DNA of 45,828 bases, from NCBI GenBank assembly GCA_964448935.1, contig CAYVBE010000012.1:1-45828 (forward strand), given 5' to 3'. Origin of the DNA: CAYVBE01 sp964448935. Lineage in GTDB: Bacteria > Planctomycetota > Brocadiia > SM23-32. The position numbers were made by a program, and so were the translations under genes. Under the pieces are notes generated by a model. It made no database searches. It saw only the letters and a program-made list of their open reading frames with translations, and was not told where the DNA came from. Shown one piece after another: positions 7,260 through 15,685 of the stretch (positions within the stretch are counted from its first letter, which is position 1; each line of letters begins with the position of its first letter).

Positions 7260-9059
7260 TTACAGGTCTTCGGCTTCGCCGAGGCTCTGCATCCGGTAGA
7301 GTTCCGCGAAGCGGCCGTCCTGTGCGATAAGCTCCTCGTGCGTCCCTTTCTCCGTCAGGCGCCCGTCCGCCAGGAACGCTATGCGGTCCGCAATATCGGT
7401 GGTGGACAGCCGATGTGCTATCAGAATAGTGGTGCGGTCCCGCGCGGCAACCGCCAGGGAATCCTGTATGGCTCGTTCCGTGATGGTGTCCACCGAGGAG
7501 GTGGCCTCGTCCAGGATCAGGATGGCCGGGTCCTTCAGCAGGGCACGGGCGATGGAGATTCGCTGTTTCTGGCCGACGGACAGCTTGACGCCGCGTTCTC
7601 CGACGACGCTGCCGTAGCCGTCCGGCAGGTCCATGATGAAATCGTGCGCTCCGGCCTGCCGGGCCGCCCACTGGACTTTCTCCTCCGTGGCGTCGGAGCG
7701 GCCGTAGGCGATGTTTTCGTGCACGGAGGCGTTGAACAGGAAAGGCTCCTGCAGCACCATGCCGATGTGCTTGCGCAGGGCCTGCGGATCGTATTCGCGC
7801 ACGTCCACGCCGTCTATCAGCACCGTGCCGTCGTCCGCATCGTAGAAGCGGCATATCAGGTCCACCAGCGTGGTCTTGCCCACTCCGCTGGGGCCGACCA
7901 GGGCCACGGTCTCGCCGGCCTCGATGCGGAAGTCGAGGTCCTTGAGGATGACTTCCTTACCGTAGCTGAAGCAGAGGCCCTGTATCTCAATGCTGCCCCG
8001 CAGGTGGTCCGGCCTGTGGGGATGCTCGGGCATCGCCAGGTCAACGGGCTCGTCCAGGAACTCGAAGATGCGGTCCGCCGCCGCCATGGAGCGGGGGAGC
8101 ATGTGGCCGATGAGTCTCCCGAGCGCCTGCAGCGGCATGTAGAGGCCGGACAGGTATCCCCAGAAGGCCAGCAGGGCTCCGAGAGTCAGCGAGCCGTCGC
8201 GTATGATCATACTGCCGCCGAAGTAGAGCACGATGACGCTGCCGGCTCCGGTCAGAACGCTCATCAGCGGCTCAAACGTCGAAAATCCCCGAGCGGCCCG
8301 CATGAACGAGTCGTAATACTCCCCGGTGCGCCTTTCGAACTGCTGCTGTTCCTCCTCCTCACGCGCGAAAGACTTCACCACGCGGATGCCCGAGACGCGT
8401 TCCTGCACGAAGGTATTCAAGTCCGCCACCTTCTGCCGGAAGGTCCCGAAGAGGTCCTTGAACTTGCGGATGAAGTAGTAAATAGTGATTACGAGGAAGG
8501 GGATCGGGATCAGCGTCAGCGCCGCCAGCCGGGCATTCAACAGGAAGAGTATCGCGCACGTGCCGACCAGCGTGATCAACGATTCCACCAGGGTCTGCAC
8601 GCCGTGCACGATCAGGCTCTCGACCGCCTCGCTGTCGTTGGAGACGCGCGACATGATCTCGCCGGTCGGCTGATCTTCGAAGAAGCGCATCGAGAGCGCC
8701 TGAAGATGCTCGTAGAGGTCGTTGCGCAGGTTGCGGATCACCCGCTGGCCCAGCTCGTGCCCCAGGTAGTGGCGGCCGAAGTTCATCAAGGCGCGCAGGA
8801 TCAGGATGGCCACGAAGGCGCCGCTGATCAGTCCCAACAGCCGCATGTCGCGTTCCGGGACGACCTGATCGGCCAGCACCTTCAGGAAAAGGGGGATGAT
8901 CAGGTGCAGCCCCCTCATGCCGATCATGAGGGCCAGCACAAGGGCCACGCGTCCCCAGTAGGGCGCCAGATAGCAACTGAGCCGGGCGGTGGACTTGATA
9001 AGCTCCCGGCGGCTCTTGCCGGACTCGTCGCGCGGGCGGTGGTGGTGACGACCTCTCAC
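7260..9059 (-). CDS. MsbA-like half-size ABC exporter (fused membrane domain and ATPase)
   Basis: This 599-residue protein has an N-terminal type IV exporter membrane domain (about 30-320, six helices) and a C-terminal ATPase (about 355-590). It has Walker A GPSGVGKTT, the Q-loop MVLQEPFLF, Walker B ILILDEATSSVD and the switch LIAHRLST. The signature is LSVGQ rather than LSGGQ; this variant is found in some functional exporters. It probably works as a homodimer moving lipids or hydrophobic drugs across the inner membrane. It is the first gene of the operon, starting with GTG about 32 nt after the predicted transcription start. The N-terminus is basic with a His-rich stretch (RGRHHHRPRDE). Confidence 0.93.
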   Translation of the reverse strand: MRGRHHHRPRDESGKSRRELIKSTARLSCYLAPYWGRVALVLALMIGMRGLHLIIPLFLKVLADQVVPERDMRLLGLISGAFVAILILRALMNFGRHYLGHELGQRVIRNLRNDLYEHLQALSMRFFEDQPTGEIMSRVSNDSEAVESLIVHGVQTLVESLITLVGTCAILFLLNARLAALTLIPIPFLVITIYYFIRKFKDLFGTFRQKVADLNTFVQERVSGIRVVKSFAREEEEQQQFERRTGEYYDSFMRAARGFSTFEPLMSVLTGAGSVIVLYFGGSMIIRDGSLTLGALLAFWGYLSGLYMPLQALGRLIGHMLPRSMAAADRIFEFLDEPVDLAMPEHPHRPDHLRGSIEIQGLCFSYGKEVILKDLDFRIEAGETVALVGPSGVGKTTLVDLICRFYDADDGTVLIDGVDVREYDPQALRKHIGMVLQEPFLFNASVHENIAYGRSDATEEKVQWAARQAGAHDFIMDLPDGYGSVVGERGVKLSVGQKQRISIARALLKDPAILILDEATSSVDTITERAIQDSLAVAARDRTTILIAHRLSTTDIADRIAFLADGRLTEKGTHEELIAQDGRFAELYRMQSLGEAEDL

Positions 9060-9078
9060 GGGGGCAATCCCAGAAATA

Positions 9079-9096
9079 GAACTGACTGGTCAGTTC
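9079..9096. promoter_or_regulatory. Candidate TetR operator (18-bp palindrome)
   Basis: GAACTGAC-TG-GTCAGTTC has two perfect 8-bp inverted arms around a 2-bp centre. It starts 2 bp downstream of the GATAAT -10 box of the exporter operon and so covers the expected transcription start (about 9091). Short GACYRGTC-type palindromes of this kind are common TetR-family sites. The only TetR gene in the window is the second gene of the operon that this promoter drives. Binding is inferred, not shown. Confidence 0.75.
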
Positions 9097-9097
9097 C

Positions 9098-9126
9098 ATT
9101 ATCGCCGCTTTGCCGAAGCGTGTCAA
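9098..9126 (-). promoter_or_regulatory. Sigma-70-type promoter of the exporter operon
   Basis: Read on the minus strand, TTGACA (9121-9126) is followed by 17 bp and then GATAAT (9098-9103), a near-consensus housekeeping promoter. The predicted start near 9091 falls inside the palindrome at 9079-9096 and gives a leader of about 32 nt before the GTG of the ABC exporter. The strength of the promoter together with the overlapping operator suggests high but repressible expression. Confidence 0.75.
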
Positions 9127-9170
9127 TGCCGGGTGATAAGGCAGCCCCGTAAACCCGACCCGCCTGTAGC

Positions 9171-9187
9171 TCAGCCGAGGAGGCTGA
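9171..9187 (-). terminator. Short stem-loop downstream of the TIM-barrel gene
   Basis: TCAGCC and GGCTGA form a perfect 6-bp stem with a 5-nt loop in the 254-bp gap between the isomerase-like gene (ending at 9314) and the exporter promoter. No run of U follows, so intrinsic termination is doubtful. It could equally be a chance hairpin in GC-rich DNA. The rest of the gap (about 9188-9313) shows nothing recognisable. Confidence 0.25.
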
Positions 9188-9313
9188 CTCGCCCGGGCCT
9201 CGGGTGCCCTCCGGAGGACACGCTCCGCGATGGCAGCTTGCCCGGGTGACACGGACGGAGACGCGACGGAGCGCACACGTCCGGCGGGACGATGGTTTGC
9301 GTTCTGTCGCCCC

Positions 9314-10066
9314 CTACTTGCCCATCTCCTCCAGGTTTTCCAGGCACTGCGCCACCGTCTCCAGCGGGCTCAAGCGGTGGGACTCTTGCTCGACGATGTA
9401 CCACTCGGTGCCGCCGACGGTCTCACATGCGTGGAAGAAGTCGTCCCACCGGATGTCGCCCTCACCGATAATCACCCAGCCTTCACCCTCGGAGTAGTCC
9501 TTCAGGTGGACGGTGGTGGCGCGGCCGGGGTATTGCTCGATGGAGGGAACCGGGTCGGCTCCGCCGTTCAGCGCGTTGCCCGTGTCCACCTGCATGATGA
9601 CGGCCGGGTCGGCGGCGCCGAACAGGATGTCCCAGCCCGTCTCGCCCTCGATGGAGGTGAACTCCCAGTTGTGGTTGTGGTAGCCGACCTTCATGCCGTG
9701 GGGCTTGACGGCGGCGGCCATCTCGTTCAGCAGGCGCGCGGTGTCCAGGATGGCGTCCTTCGATTCGCGCCGCTCCTGCGGCAGGCCGGGCACCACCAGG
9801 TAGGGGTTGCCCAGGAGCTTGTTGAACTCGATGGTGCGCTCCAGTTCGTCGCCCATCAGGGTGTTGAGGCCGGTGTGGGTGCCGGCGACCTCGAGGCCCA
9901 GCTCGTCGAGCATGCCCCTCAGCTCCTCGGCGCTGCGTTCGTAGTAACCGGCGAACTCGACGCCCTCGTAGCCCATGTCGGCCACCGCCTCGAGGGTCCC
10001 CTCCAGGTCTTCCTGGCACTGCTCGCGGACGGAATAAAGCTGCAAAGCGACCGGTATCCTCGGCAT
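9314..10066 (-). CDS. Sugar phosphate isomerase/epimerase family protein (xylose-isomerase-like TIM barrel)
   Basis: This 250-residue single-domain TIM barrel begins with VALQLYSVREQCQEDLEGTL and then MGYEGVEFAGYY, the standard opening of this family. Metal-binding positions are visible in GYHNHNWEF, MQVDTGNAL, TVHLKDY and the C-terminal YIVEQE. Members isomerise or epimerise sugars, inositols or keto-sugars, and some are hydratases; the substrate cannot be told from sequence. There is no signal peptide, so it is cytoplasmic. The ATG at 10066 has GAGAGGAG upstream. It follows the giant lipoprotein gene by 89 bp on the same strand and may share its transcript. Confidence 0.85.
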   Translation of the reverse strand: MPRIPVALQLYSVREQCQEDLEGTLEAVADMGYEGVEFAGYYERSAEELRGMLDELGLEVAGTHTGLNTLMGDELERTIEFNKLLGNPYLVVPGLPQERRESKDAILDTARLLNEMAAAVKPHGMKVGYHNHNWEFTSIEGETGWDILFGAADPAVIMQVDTGNALNGGADPVPSIEQYPGRATTVHLKDYSEGEGWVIIGEGDIRWDDFFHACETVGGTEWYIVEQESHRLSPLETVAQCLENLEEMGK

Positions 10067-10155
10067 CCTGCGCTCCTCTCGGGAAATGGTTGACGACAGC
10101 CGAACCTTCTAACACGGACGGCGGCTCGGGTCAACGGTGCTGGGGTGCGGAACGC

Positions 10156-13100
10156 CTACTGCACCGCGTAGACGTGGCCGTCGTCGCTGCCGACGAAGAT
10201 GATGCCATCTCCGACGCAGGGCGAGGAGACCACCGGGCCGGCGGTGGCGAATTCCCACCGCTTCTCCCCGGTCTCCAGGTCCAGGGCGTACAGTTTGCCG
10301 TCGTCGCAGCCGATGTAGATCGTGCCGTCGGCAATGCCGGGCGAGGACTTGATCGGCTTCTCGCCCACCTTCGTGTTCCATTCCTCCCTGCCGGTTTCCG
10401 CATCTATGGCGGAGACGCGCCCGGTTACCGTGCCGATCACCACGAAACCGTCGGCCACGGCCGGAGAACAGACACTTACTCCGCAGCCCGCAATGTCCCC
10501 ACCGGCCTTGCCGGTGTTCGTTCGGCCGAGGGTTGCGCCGATCAGGCTTTTCCATCTGTTTTTACCGCGAGGGTCCCTGTCGCTGTGTATCTCGTGGCAG
10601 TAGAGCACGCCCTGGGCCCCGCTGTGGTAGAGCAGGCCCCCGTGCACTGCCGGCGTCGCGAATTGAGAGTCGTTGCCCACTTCCGTGCACCACAGAATCC
10701 GTTCCGCATTTCGAATCCGGAACCCTTCCATGCGGGTGTGGTTATAGTTGTAGAGAACAACCCCTTTGTGGACGGTCGGCGAGCCCAGGGCATTGGGAGA
10801 CTCGACCCGCAGGTTGCACCACACCTCCTCGCCGGTCCTGGCGTCGAAAGCGCGCATTCTGCCGTTCAGCCCGGCGAACACGTAGCCGTACGCAACGGCG
10901 GGCGAAGAGGCAACGTCGGCGGGGCCGCCGGGTACTGTTTTTGCCCATTTGTGTGCGTTGCGCGCGGCACGGCCGCGCACACGCCAGAGTTGTTCGCCGT
11001 TTGTCGCGTCAACGGCATACAGAGAAGCGTCCATACTGCCAAAATACACCACACCGTCGTACACCGTGGGCGAGGAGACGACCGGCCCGTTTGTGGGGAA
11101 AGCCCACTTCTTCTCGCCGGTCTGTGCGCTCAGCGCGTAAAGATTCCCGTCGTGGCTCCCCACGTAGACCGTGCCGTCCACCATGACGGGTGAGGAGAGG
11201 ACGGGACCTTCGGTCTTGAACTTCCATTTCACCCCCTTCATCTCGGGCACGCCGGACGTCCTGAAATTACCGTCGCGGTTGTTGTTCGCGCGGAACGTGG
11301 CGCCCTGGAGTGGCTCGACGTCCCTGCCTTCGGGGATGTCAAGCAGCACGAGTTCGCCGGACTGGTCCCCGTCAACGGGGTGTGTGCCGGCCTCGCATCG
11401 CACCACGCGGAACCCGATTTCGGGAAAGGCCTCATAAAAGCGTATCACGGCCTGTCCGGAGTAGCGCATGGACGCCCCGCTGGACAGCAGCGTATATCGG
11501 CCGCTTATCCCCTTGGGGTTGATGCGGTCATACGGGTCGGTCCCCAACTGCCCTCCCACAGTCGCCCCGTTCCAGCACAGCTCGGCGACATTGCCCCAGG
11601 TATCCAAAAGGCCGAATGGATTGGCCTTTTTCTGCCCGACGGGGTGCGTGGTGAGGTGTGAATTCGAAAAAACCCATCCATGCGCTTCACCGTCTTCTGC
11701 TTTGTCGCCCCAGAAGTAGCGGGTTGCTTTGCCTCCCTTAAAGGCATAGCTCGCTTCAAAGCTGGTCGGCAGGCGGAACCCGTCGGCGCTCCAGTCCACA
11801 GTGCAATGGAAAAAGTTGCCGAAATACCACGGATCGGCCTTCCCCCTTTTCTCTCGTCCGTACTGGACCATGGGGTATCGGAAGGGCAGGGATTTCTTAT
11901 AGACCTCCGTGCGTTCCTCATCGAGATAATAACACGGCTTCAAGCCGCTCATTTCGGACAGTGCGTTGCACCACACCAGCGCATCGTGCCAGCCTATCCG
12001 GGTCACGGGTTCGTCCGGCCCGTGCGGGTGCTCGGCCGTGCGGAGGTACATGCTGCCCATGTCGCCGTCGTAGTTGAAGGAGTAGCCGTGTTCGACCGCC
12101 CAGTCATATACGTGCTTCCACTGGCGGAACGTCGTCTCGGTTTTCGCCATTTTCATGGCGGCGATCTGGATCGGATACTCCAGGGATCGGTTTTTGAATG
12201 AATAGGAGCCCTCGGGCAGTTCGACCAGTTCGACCTCCGGGGCTTCGACCGTTTTGGCCTTGGGCGGGGCCGGTTTCGTGTCCGGCGTGAAGGTCCAGGA
12301 CGGAACGCCCGACGTCTCGCCCTCCATATCCGCCCCCGGCTCGACCGCGATATTGGGGGTGGGTGGAGGTTTCAGTCCCTTCTCGCGCCGCACCGGGCGG
12401 AAGCCGATGTTGTGGTTGCCCCCGAACGGCCGATCGCCGAAACGAGAGGCGCCGTGCTTCAGCGGGTCGGCGGGATATCGGAAGTCGCCGCCCAACACGG
12501 TGTGGCGGTCAGTGAAGCCCTCCACGTCCGGCGTGTACGCCTCGGCCGCGTCCCATATCCACTCCCACACATTGCCGATCATGTAGTGCAGACCATGCTG
12601 ATTGGTCTTGCCCGAGGTGACCGGCCGTGTCGTGTCAAACGCCTCCGACACGCCGGACGTGTCAGACGCCATTTTCCACTCCGACGCCGCGGGCAGGCGG
12701 AATCCGTCCGCGTCCCATTTCACATATACCCGCGGAACGTACTCCGGGTACTTCGTCCTGTACCAATCCGGTGCCTTGCGCATCCAGTACGAGGAATCGA
12801 AAAAACAACGTTCGGTCGCTCTGCGGAAGACCTTCGTGTGCTCCGGGTCGGCGTAGTAGGCCGGATCGCGCCCTTCGTATTCCGAGAGCGCGTTGCACCA
12901 CGCCACCGCGTCCAGCCAGGACATGTTCGTTGCCGGTTCGTCCGCGCCGTGTTGACCGTCCAGCAGGGCCATGGCGCCCATATCCCCCTCTTTCCGGAAA
13001 TAATAGCCGGGTGTCAGGGTATACATGTTGCTCACCGCCCAGCGATATATCTTCTGCCATGCCTCGTATGGTATCTCGCAGCGGCTTATGTAGAACTCGG

Positions 13101-14082
13101 GTATACGATCTGTCCCGTCAATTTTGACCATGTTCAGCAGTTCGCTCGGACGTTCCGGCTTTGTCACCACGGCCTCCACCTCGAAGGCGCCCATCTTCAC
13201 GCCCAGGCCGCGTGCCCATTCATACTTGGCGATATAGTAGCCTGCACTCCGGATGTCGGTGAATGTGTGTTGCTTGAATTCGGCATTTTCGTGGTCGAAG
13301 TCTATGTGATAGGGGGCGTGGGGATTGTATTCAGCCCATCGGGTCTCCGTCGGGCGGAGGACGCTGTTGGCCCCCCAGGGCTTGGTTTTCTTCCAGAATT
13401 TGTACTCGGAGATATAGAACTGCTCGCCGTCCTGCACCACGAAGCGCTGCTCGTTGACGTTGTGGAAATAACGCGGGAAGTGCAGCGAGATGCGGCTTTC
13501 CTCGTCGAAAGCGACGGGATAGGCGTCAGCGCCGTGCAGAAAGTCGTCCTTCTTCCACAGCCACAGGCCCCACATCTTGTTGACCGAGTCGTTGCCCATC
13601 ATGTTCAGGTCGTCGGCGCCGTAGCTGTGGTTGGCATTCGGGCCGGCGCCCTCGGTGATGCCCTGAGCGTGCCGGGAGTCGCGCACGTGGCACAGAATGT
13701 AGTGGTAGAAGCGCCAGTTCGTCCCTTCGTCGTTCCACAGAGGGGAGCCGGGCGCCAGGCGCGGCAGCGGGTCCTCCAGGTCGAATTCCACGTAGCGGAT
13801 CATGTCGTCCTTCTTGCCGTCGCCATCGAGGTCAACCTCATGCACCGTTTTGATCTTGGGCTTGCCGTGTCGGTCCTGGCCGTGCAGCAGGTACTGGTCG
13901 GTGCGATAGTGTGCGTAGTTGTCTCCGTAGTCCACCACGCGTTCATGGTGGGGCGTGGCGGGTGCATCCGTCGGCGCGGGCAGCGCCTGCCAGGCCCTGC
14001 GTACCGCCGCAAACGCGCAGCTCGTGAGCGCAACGGCCAGTAACCCGGCAATCGTCGGACCTCTTCTGCAAGAAACGTGCAT
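10156..14082 (-). CDS. Giant exported lipoprotein A: novel N-module, two SUMF1/FGE-like domains, PQQ-type beta-propeller
   Basis: This protein has 1308 residues. A signal sequence ends in the lipobox-like LTSC (about 19-22). An unrecognised module (about 45-315) contains a calcium-loop-like DLDGDGKKDD and the strings WLWKKDDFLHG and RFVVQDGEQFYIS. Two FGE/SUMF1-like domains follow (about 316-567 and 617-896), each with a GDMG(A/S)M motif, WCNALSE, GFRLP and GNVWE/GNVAE. The end (about 925-1308) is a propeller of BamB/PQQ-type repeats such as GTVYVGSHDGNLYALSAQTG. Neither FGE domain has the paired cysteines of the true copper enzyme, so sulfatase activation is unlikely; a binding or scaffolding role is inferred. 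It is a paralogue of the 18232-22494 gene. The ATG has GGGAG upstream. Confidence 0.9.
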   Translation of the reverse strand: MHVSCRRGPTIAGLLAVALTSCAFAAVRRAWQALPAPTDAPATPHHERVVDYGDNYAHYRTDQYLLHGQDRHGKPKIKTVHEVDLDGDGKKDDMIRYVEFDLEDPLPRLAPGSPLWNDEGTNWRFYHYILCHVRDSRHAQGITEGAGPNANHSYGADDLNMMGNDSVNKMWGLWLWKKDDFLHGADAYPVAFDEESRISLHFPRYFHNVNEQRFVVQDGEQFYISEYKFWKKTKPWGANSVLRPTETRWAEYNPHAPYHIDFDHENAEFKQHTFTDIRSAGYYIAKYEWARGLGVKMGAFEVEAVVTKPERPSELLNMVKIDGTDRIPEFYISRCEIPYEAWQKIYRWAVSNMYTLTPGYYFRKEGDMGAMALLDGQHGADEPATNMSWLDAVAWCNALSEYEGRDPAYYADPEHTKVFRRATERCFFDSSYWMRKAPDWYRTKYPEYVPRVYVKWDADGFRLPAASEWKMASDTSGVSEAFDTTRPVTSGKTNQHGLHYMIGNVWEWIWDAAEAYTPDVEGFTDRHTVLGGDFRYPADPLKHGASRFGDRPFGGNHNIGFRPVRREKGLKPPPTPNIAVEPGADMEGETSGVPSWTFTPDTKPAPPKAKTVEAPEVELVELPEGSYSFKNRSLEYPIQIAAMKMAKTETTFRQWKHVYDWAVEHGYSFNYDGDMGSMYLRTAEHPHGPDEPVTRIGWHDALVWCNALSEMSGLKPCYYLDEERTEVYKKSLPFRYPMVQYGREKRGKADPWYFGNFFHCTVDWSADGFRLPTSFEASYAFKGGKATRYFWGDKAEDGEAHGWVFSNSHLTTHPVGQKKANPFGLLDTWGNVAELCWNGATVGGQLGTDPYDRINPKGISGRYTLLSSGASMRYSGQAVIRFYEAFPEIGFRVVRCEAGTHPVDGDQSGELVLLDIPEGRDVEPLQGATFRANNNRDGNFRTSGVPEMKGVKWKFKTEGPVLSSPVMVDGTVYVGSHDGNLYALSAQTGEKKWAFPTNGPVVSSPTVYDGVVYFGSMDASLYAVDATNGEQLWRVRGRAARNAHKWAKTVPGGPADVASSPAVAYGYVFAGLNGRMRAFDARTGEEVWCNLRVESPNALGSPTVHKGVVLYNYNHTRMEGFRIRNAERILWCTEVGNDSQFATPAVHGGLLYHSGAQGVLYCHEIHSDRDPRGKNRWKSLIGATLGRTNTGKAGGDIAGCGVSVCSPAVADGFVVIGTVTGRVSAIDAETGREEWNTKVGEKPIKSSPGIADGTIYIGCDDGKLYALDLETGEKRWEFATAGPVVSSPCVGDGIIFVGSDDGHVYAVQ

Positions 14083-14196
14083 CTATCTACTCCCTTTTGC
14101 AGACTTACGAGACGTTCAATCGAGTGTTATGGACCACTTAGAGACCCAACATAAGTGCTCTACGCTTCTGCGAGTCCCGTTGAGCCATATTCGCCC

Positions 14197-14255
14197 GGGC
14201 GTTGCTTTGCGCCCTTTAGAGCCCACAAAGTGGGTTCGCCGTACGGCGGACCCAC
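14197..14255 (-). repeat. Cluster of three strong hairpins in the leader of giant lipoprotein A
   Basis: The 286-bp gap 14083-14368 has no gene. It contains GGGCG/CGCCC (14197-14214), CCCAC-AAA-GTGGG (14222-14234) and a 26-nt near-perfect palindrome (14230-14255; 12 of 13 pairs, centred on CGCCGTACGGCG). The last two share GTGGG, so they are mutually exclusive as RNA. They could be a terminator region for the upstream DegT gene, an attenuator-like leader for the giant gene, or a REP-type element. No U-tract was seen. Confidence 0.5.
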
Positions 14256-14368
14256 CGTGCGGCGGGCTAACAGCAGCGGCGCTCCTTGCGGTCCTCGGAC
14301 CATCTGCACGACCTCCAGGCCCACGGTGGACGCAGTCATGCTCTCGGCCAACCGGAACGTTGGAAAAC

Positions 14369-15661
14369 TTATGTGGTACCGCTTAGCAGCCGCTCCACGT
14401 TGTCCATCACCTTCCGGAACGCCTGCACGTACAGCTTCATCAACTGCAGATCGTTGGGCGGATTCACGTCGAAGACGTAGAAGTGGGAATCCACGAATTC
14501 GTTGGCGCGGGGATAGTCCTCAACGTTGTAGGTGACGTCCGAGTCAACACACCGCCAGGGGCAGCCTCGTCCGTAGCCATCTCGCCTCTGGAAGACGTCC
14601 TGGGCCGGCACCGAGCGTGTCTGCCACTGGCCGACGGGGACCCCCTCCGCCTTCAGCGCCTCCTGCACCTTCTCGCGCAGCGTGCGTGCAGAGACGTCCA
14701 GCCCCGGCGGCTCGGGATCGAAACCGACGACGTAATTGTAGAAGACGTGCTCCCGATCCTCGGGCACCAGGGGCGTCTGCACGCCGGGGATATCGCTCAG
14801 GTGTTCGGTCAGGTATGTGCAGTTCCGCACGCGCAGGGCGTTGTTCTCGTCCAGCCGCTGCATCTGGCTGCGCACGAACGCCTGGCTCAGCATGTCGCCC
14901 CGGTACATCCAGCCCAGTCCCTGGGCGTTGTACTGCTGCTCCTCGCGCTCGCGACCCACGGTGACGCGCTCGCCGAAGTACTGCAGCAGCAGGGCGCGTT
15001 CGTAGATCTCGTCGTCGTTTGTGGTGAACAGGCCGCCCTGGCAGCCACTGCTGAGGACTTTGGACGCCTGGGTGCTGTAGCCCGCGGCGTCGCCCATGGC
15101 GCCGCACAGGCGCCCCTTGTAGCGCGCCCCGTGGGCCTGCGCCACGTCCTCGATTACGTAGAGGCCGTGCCTGTGCGCGATCTCCAGGATGGGGTCCATC
15201 TCCGCCGGCATGCCGTGGATATGCACGGGCATAACGGCTTTGGTGCGCGGGGAGATGGCGTCCTCTATCAGGTCGGGGTCAATGCAGTAGGTGCGCGGGT
15301 GAATGTCCACGAAGACGGGCACGGCGTTGTGGTGCAGCACGGCGGCCGCGCTGGCCCAGAAGGTGAACGCCGGCACGATGACCTCGTCGCCCGCTCCGAT
15401 CCCCGGTCCGGCCACGCACATGTGCAGCGCGGCCGTGCCGCTGTTGACGGGAATGCAGTGCTTCACCCCCATGTAGTCGGCCCATTCCTTTGCGAGGCCG
15501 TCCGACTGGACCTTCTGCTGGGCGGCGAAGTTCGGCGCGTTCAGCACTTCCAGAACGGCCGCCCGGTCGGCATCGGTCACGTGCGGCCACGGCTTGATGA
15601 AGCCTTCCGGCACCGTTCGTTGACCGCCGAGCAGCGCGAGTTCTGCTGTTGAGCTTCCCAT
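14369..15661 (-). CDS. DegT/DnrJ/EryC1/StrS family PLP-dependent aminotransferase
   Basis: This protein has 430 residues from the ATG at 15661; an in-frame TTG at 15673 would add four. Fold-type I features are visible: VNSGTAALHM for cofactor phosphate binding, EDVAQAHGA with the PLP-binding Asp, and the Schiff-base Lys at about 201 in STQASKVLSSG, followed by GGLFTTNDDE. The family makes amino sugars on nucleotide-linked or cyclic substrates, and some Lentisphaerae/Planctomycetes members sit in catabolic clusters and may be dehydratases or aminotransferases on other ketones. No NDP-sugar genes are nearby, so the substrate is open. It lies 24 bp after the ceramidase-like gene and is probably co-transcribed with it. 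Confidence 0.88.
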   Translation of the reverse strand: MGSSTAELALLGGQRTVPEGFIKPWPHVTDADRAAVLEVLNAPNFAAQQKVQSDGLAKEWADYMGVKHCIPVNSGTAALHMCVAGPGIGAGDEVIVPAFTFWASAAAVLHHNAVPVFVDIHPRTYCIDPDLIEDAISPRTKAVMPVHIHGMPAEMDPILEIAHRHGLYVIEDVAQAHGARYKGRLCGAMGDAAGYSTQASKVLSSGCQGGLFTTNDDEIYERALLLQYFGERVTVGREREEQQYNAQGLGWMYRGDMLSQAFVRSQMQRLDENNALRVRNCTYLTEHLSDIPGVQTPLVPEDREHVFYNYVVGFDPEPPGLDVSARTLREKVQEALKAEGVPVGQWQTRSVPAQDVFQRRDGYGRGCPWRCVDSDVTYNVEDYPRANEFVDSHFYVFDVNPPNDLQLMKLYVQAFRKVMDNVERLLSGTT

Positions 15662-15685
15662 TTTGATGTCCAATGAGTGCAGAGG

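Noticed and set aside
7212..9152. Long open frame opposite the ABC exporter gene (646 codons)
   Set aside because: It is the complement of a gene with complete ABC motifs; the peptide is His/Gln/Val-rich low complexity typical of antisense frames in GC-rich DNA.
9164..9240. tRNA-like start (CTGTAGCTCAGCCGAGG)
   Set aside because: No T-arm GGTTCGA, no matching acceptor stem and no anticodon arm follow.
10156..14082. Formylglycine-generating enzyme (sulfatase activator) as function of the giant proteins
   Set aside because: The paired copper-binding cysteines are missing in all four FGE-like domains of the two giants and no sulfatase gene is in the window.
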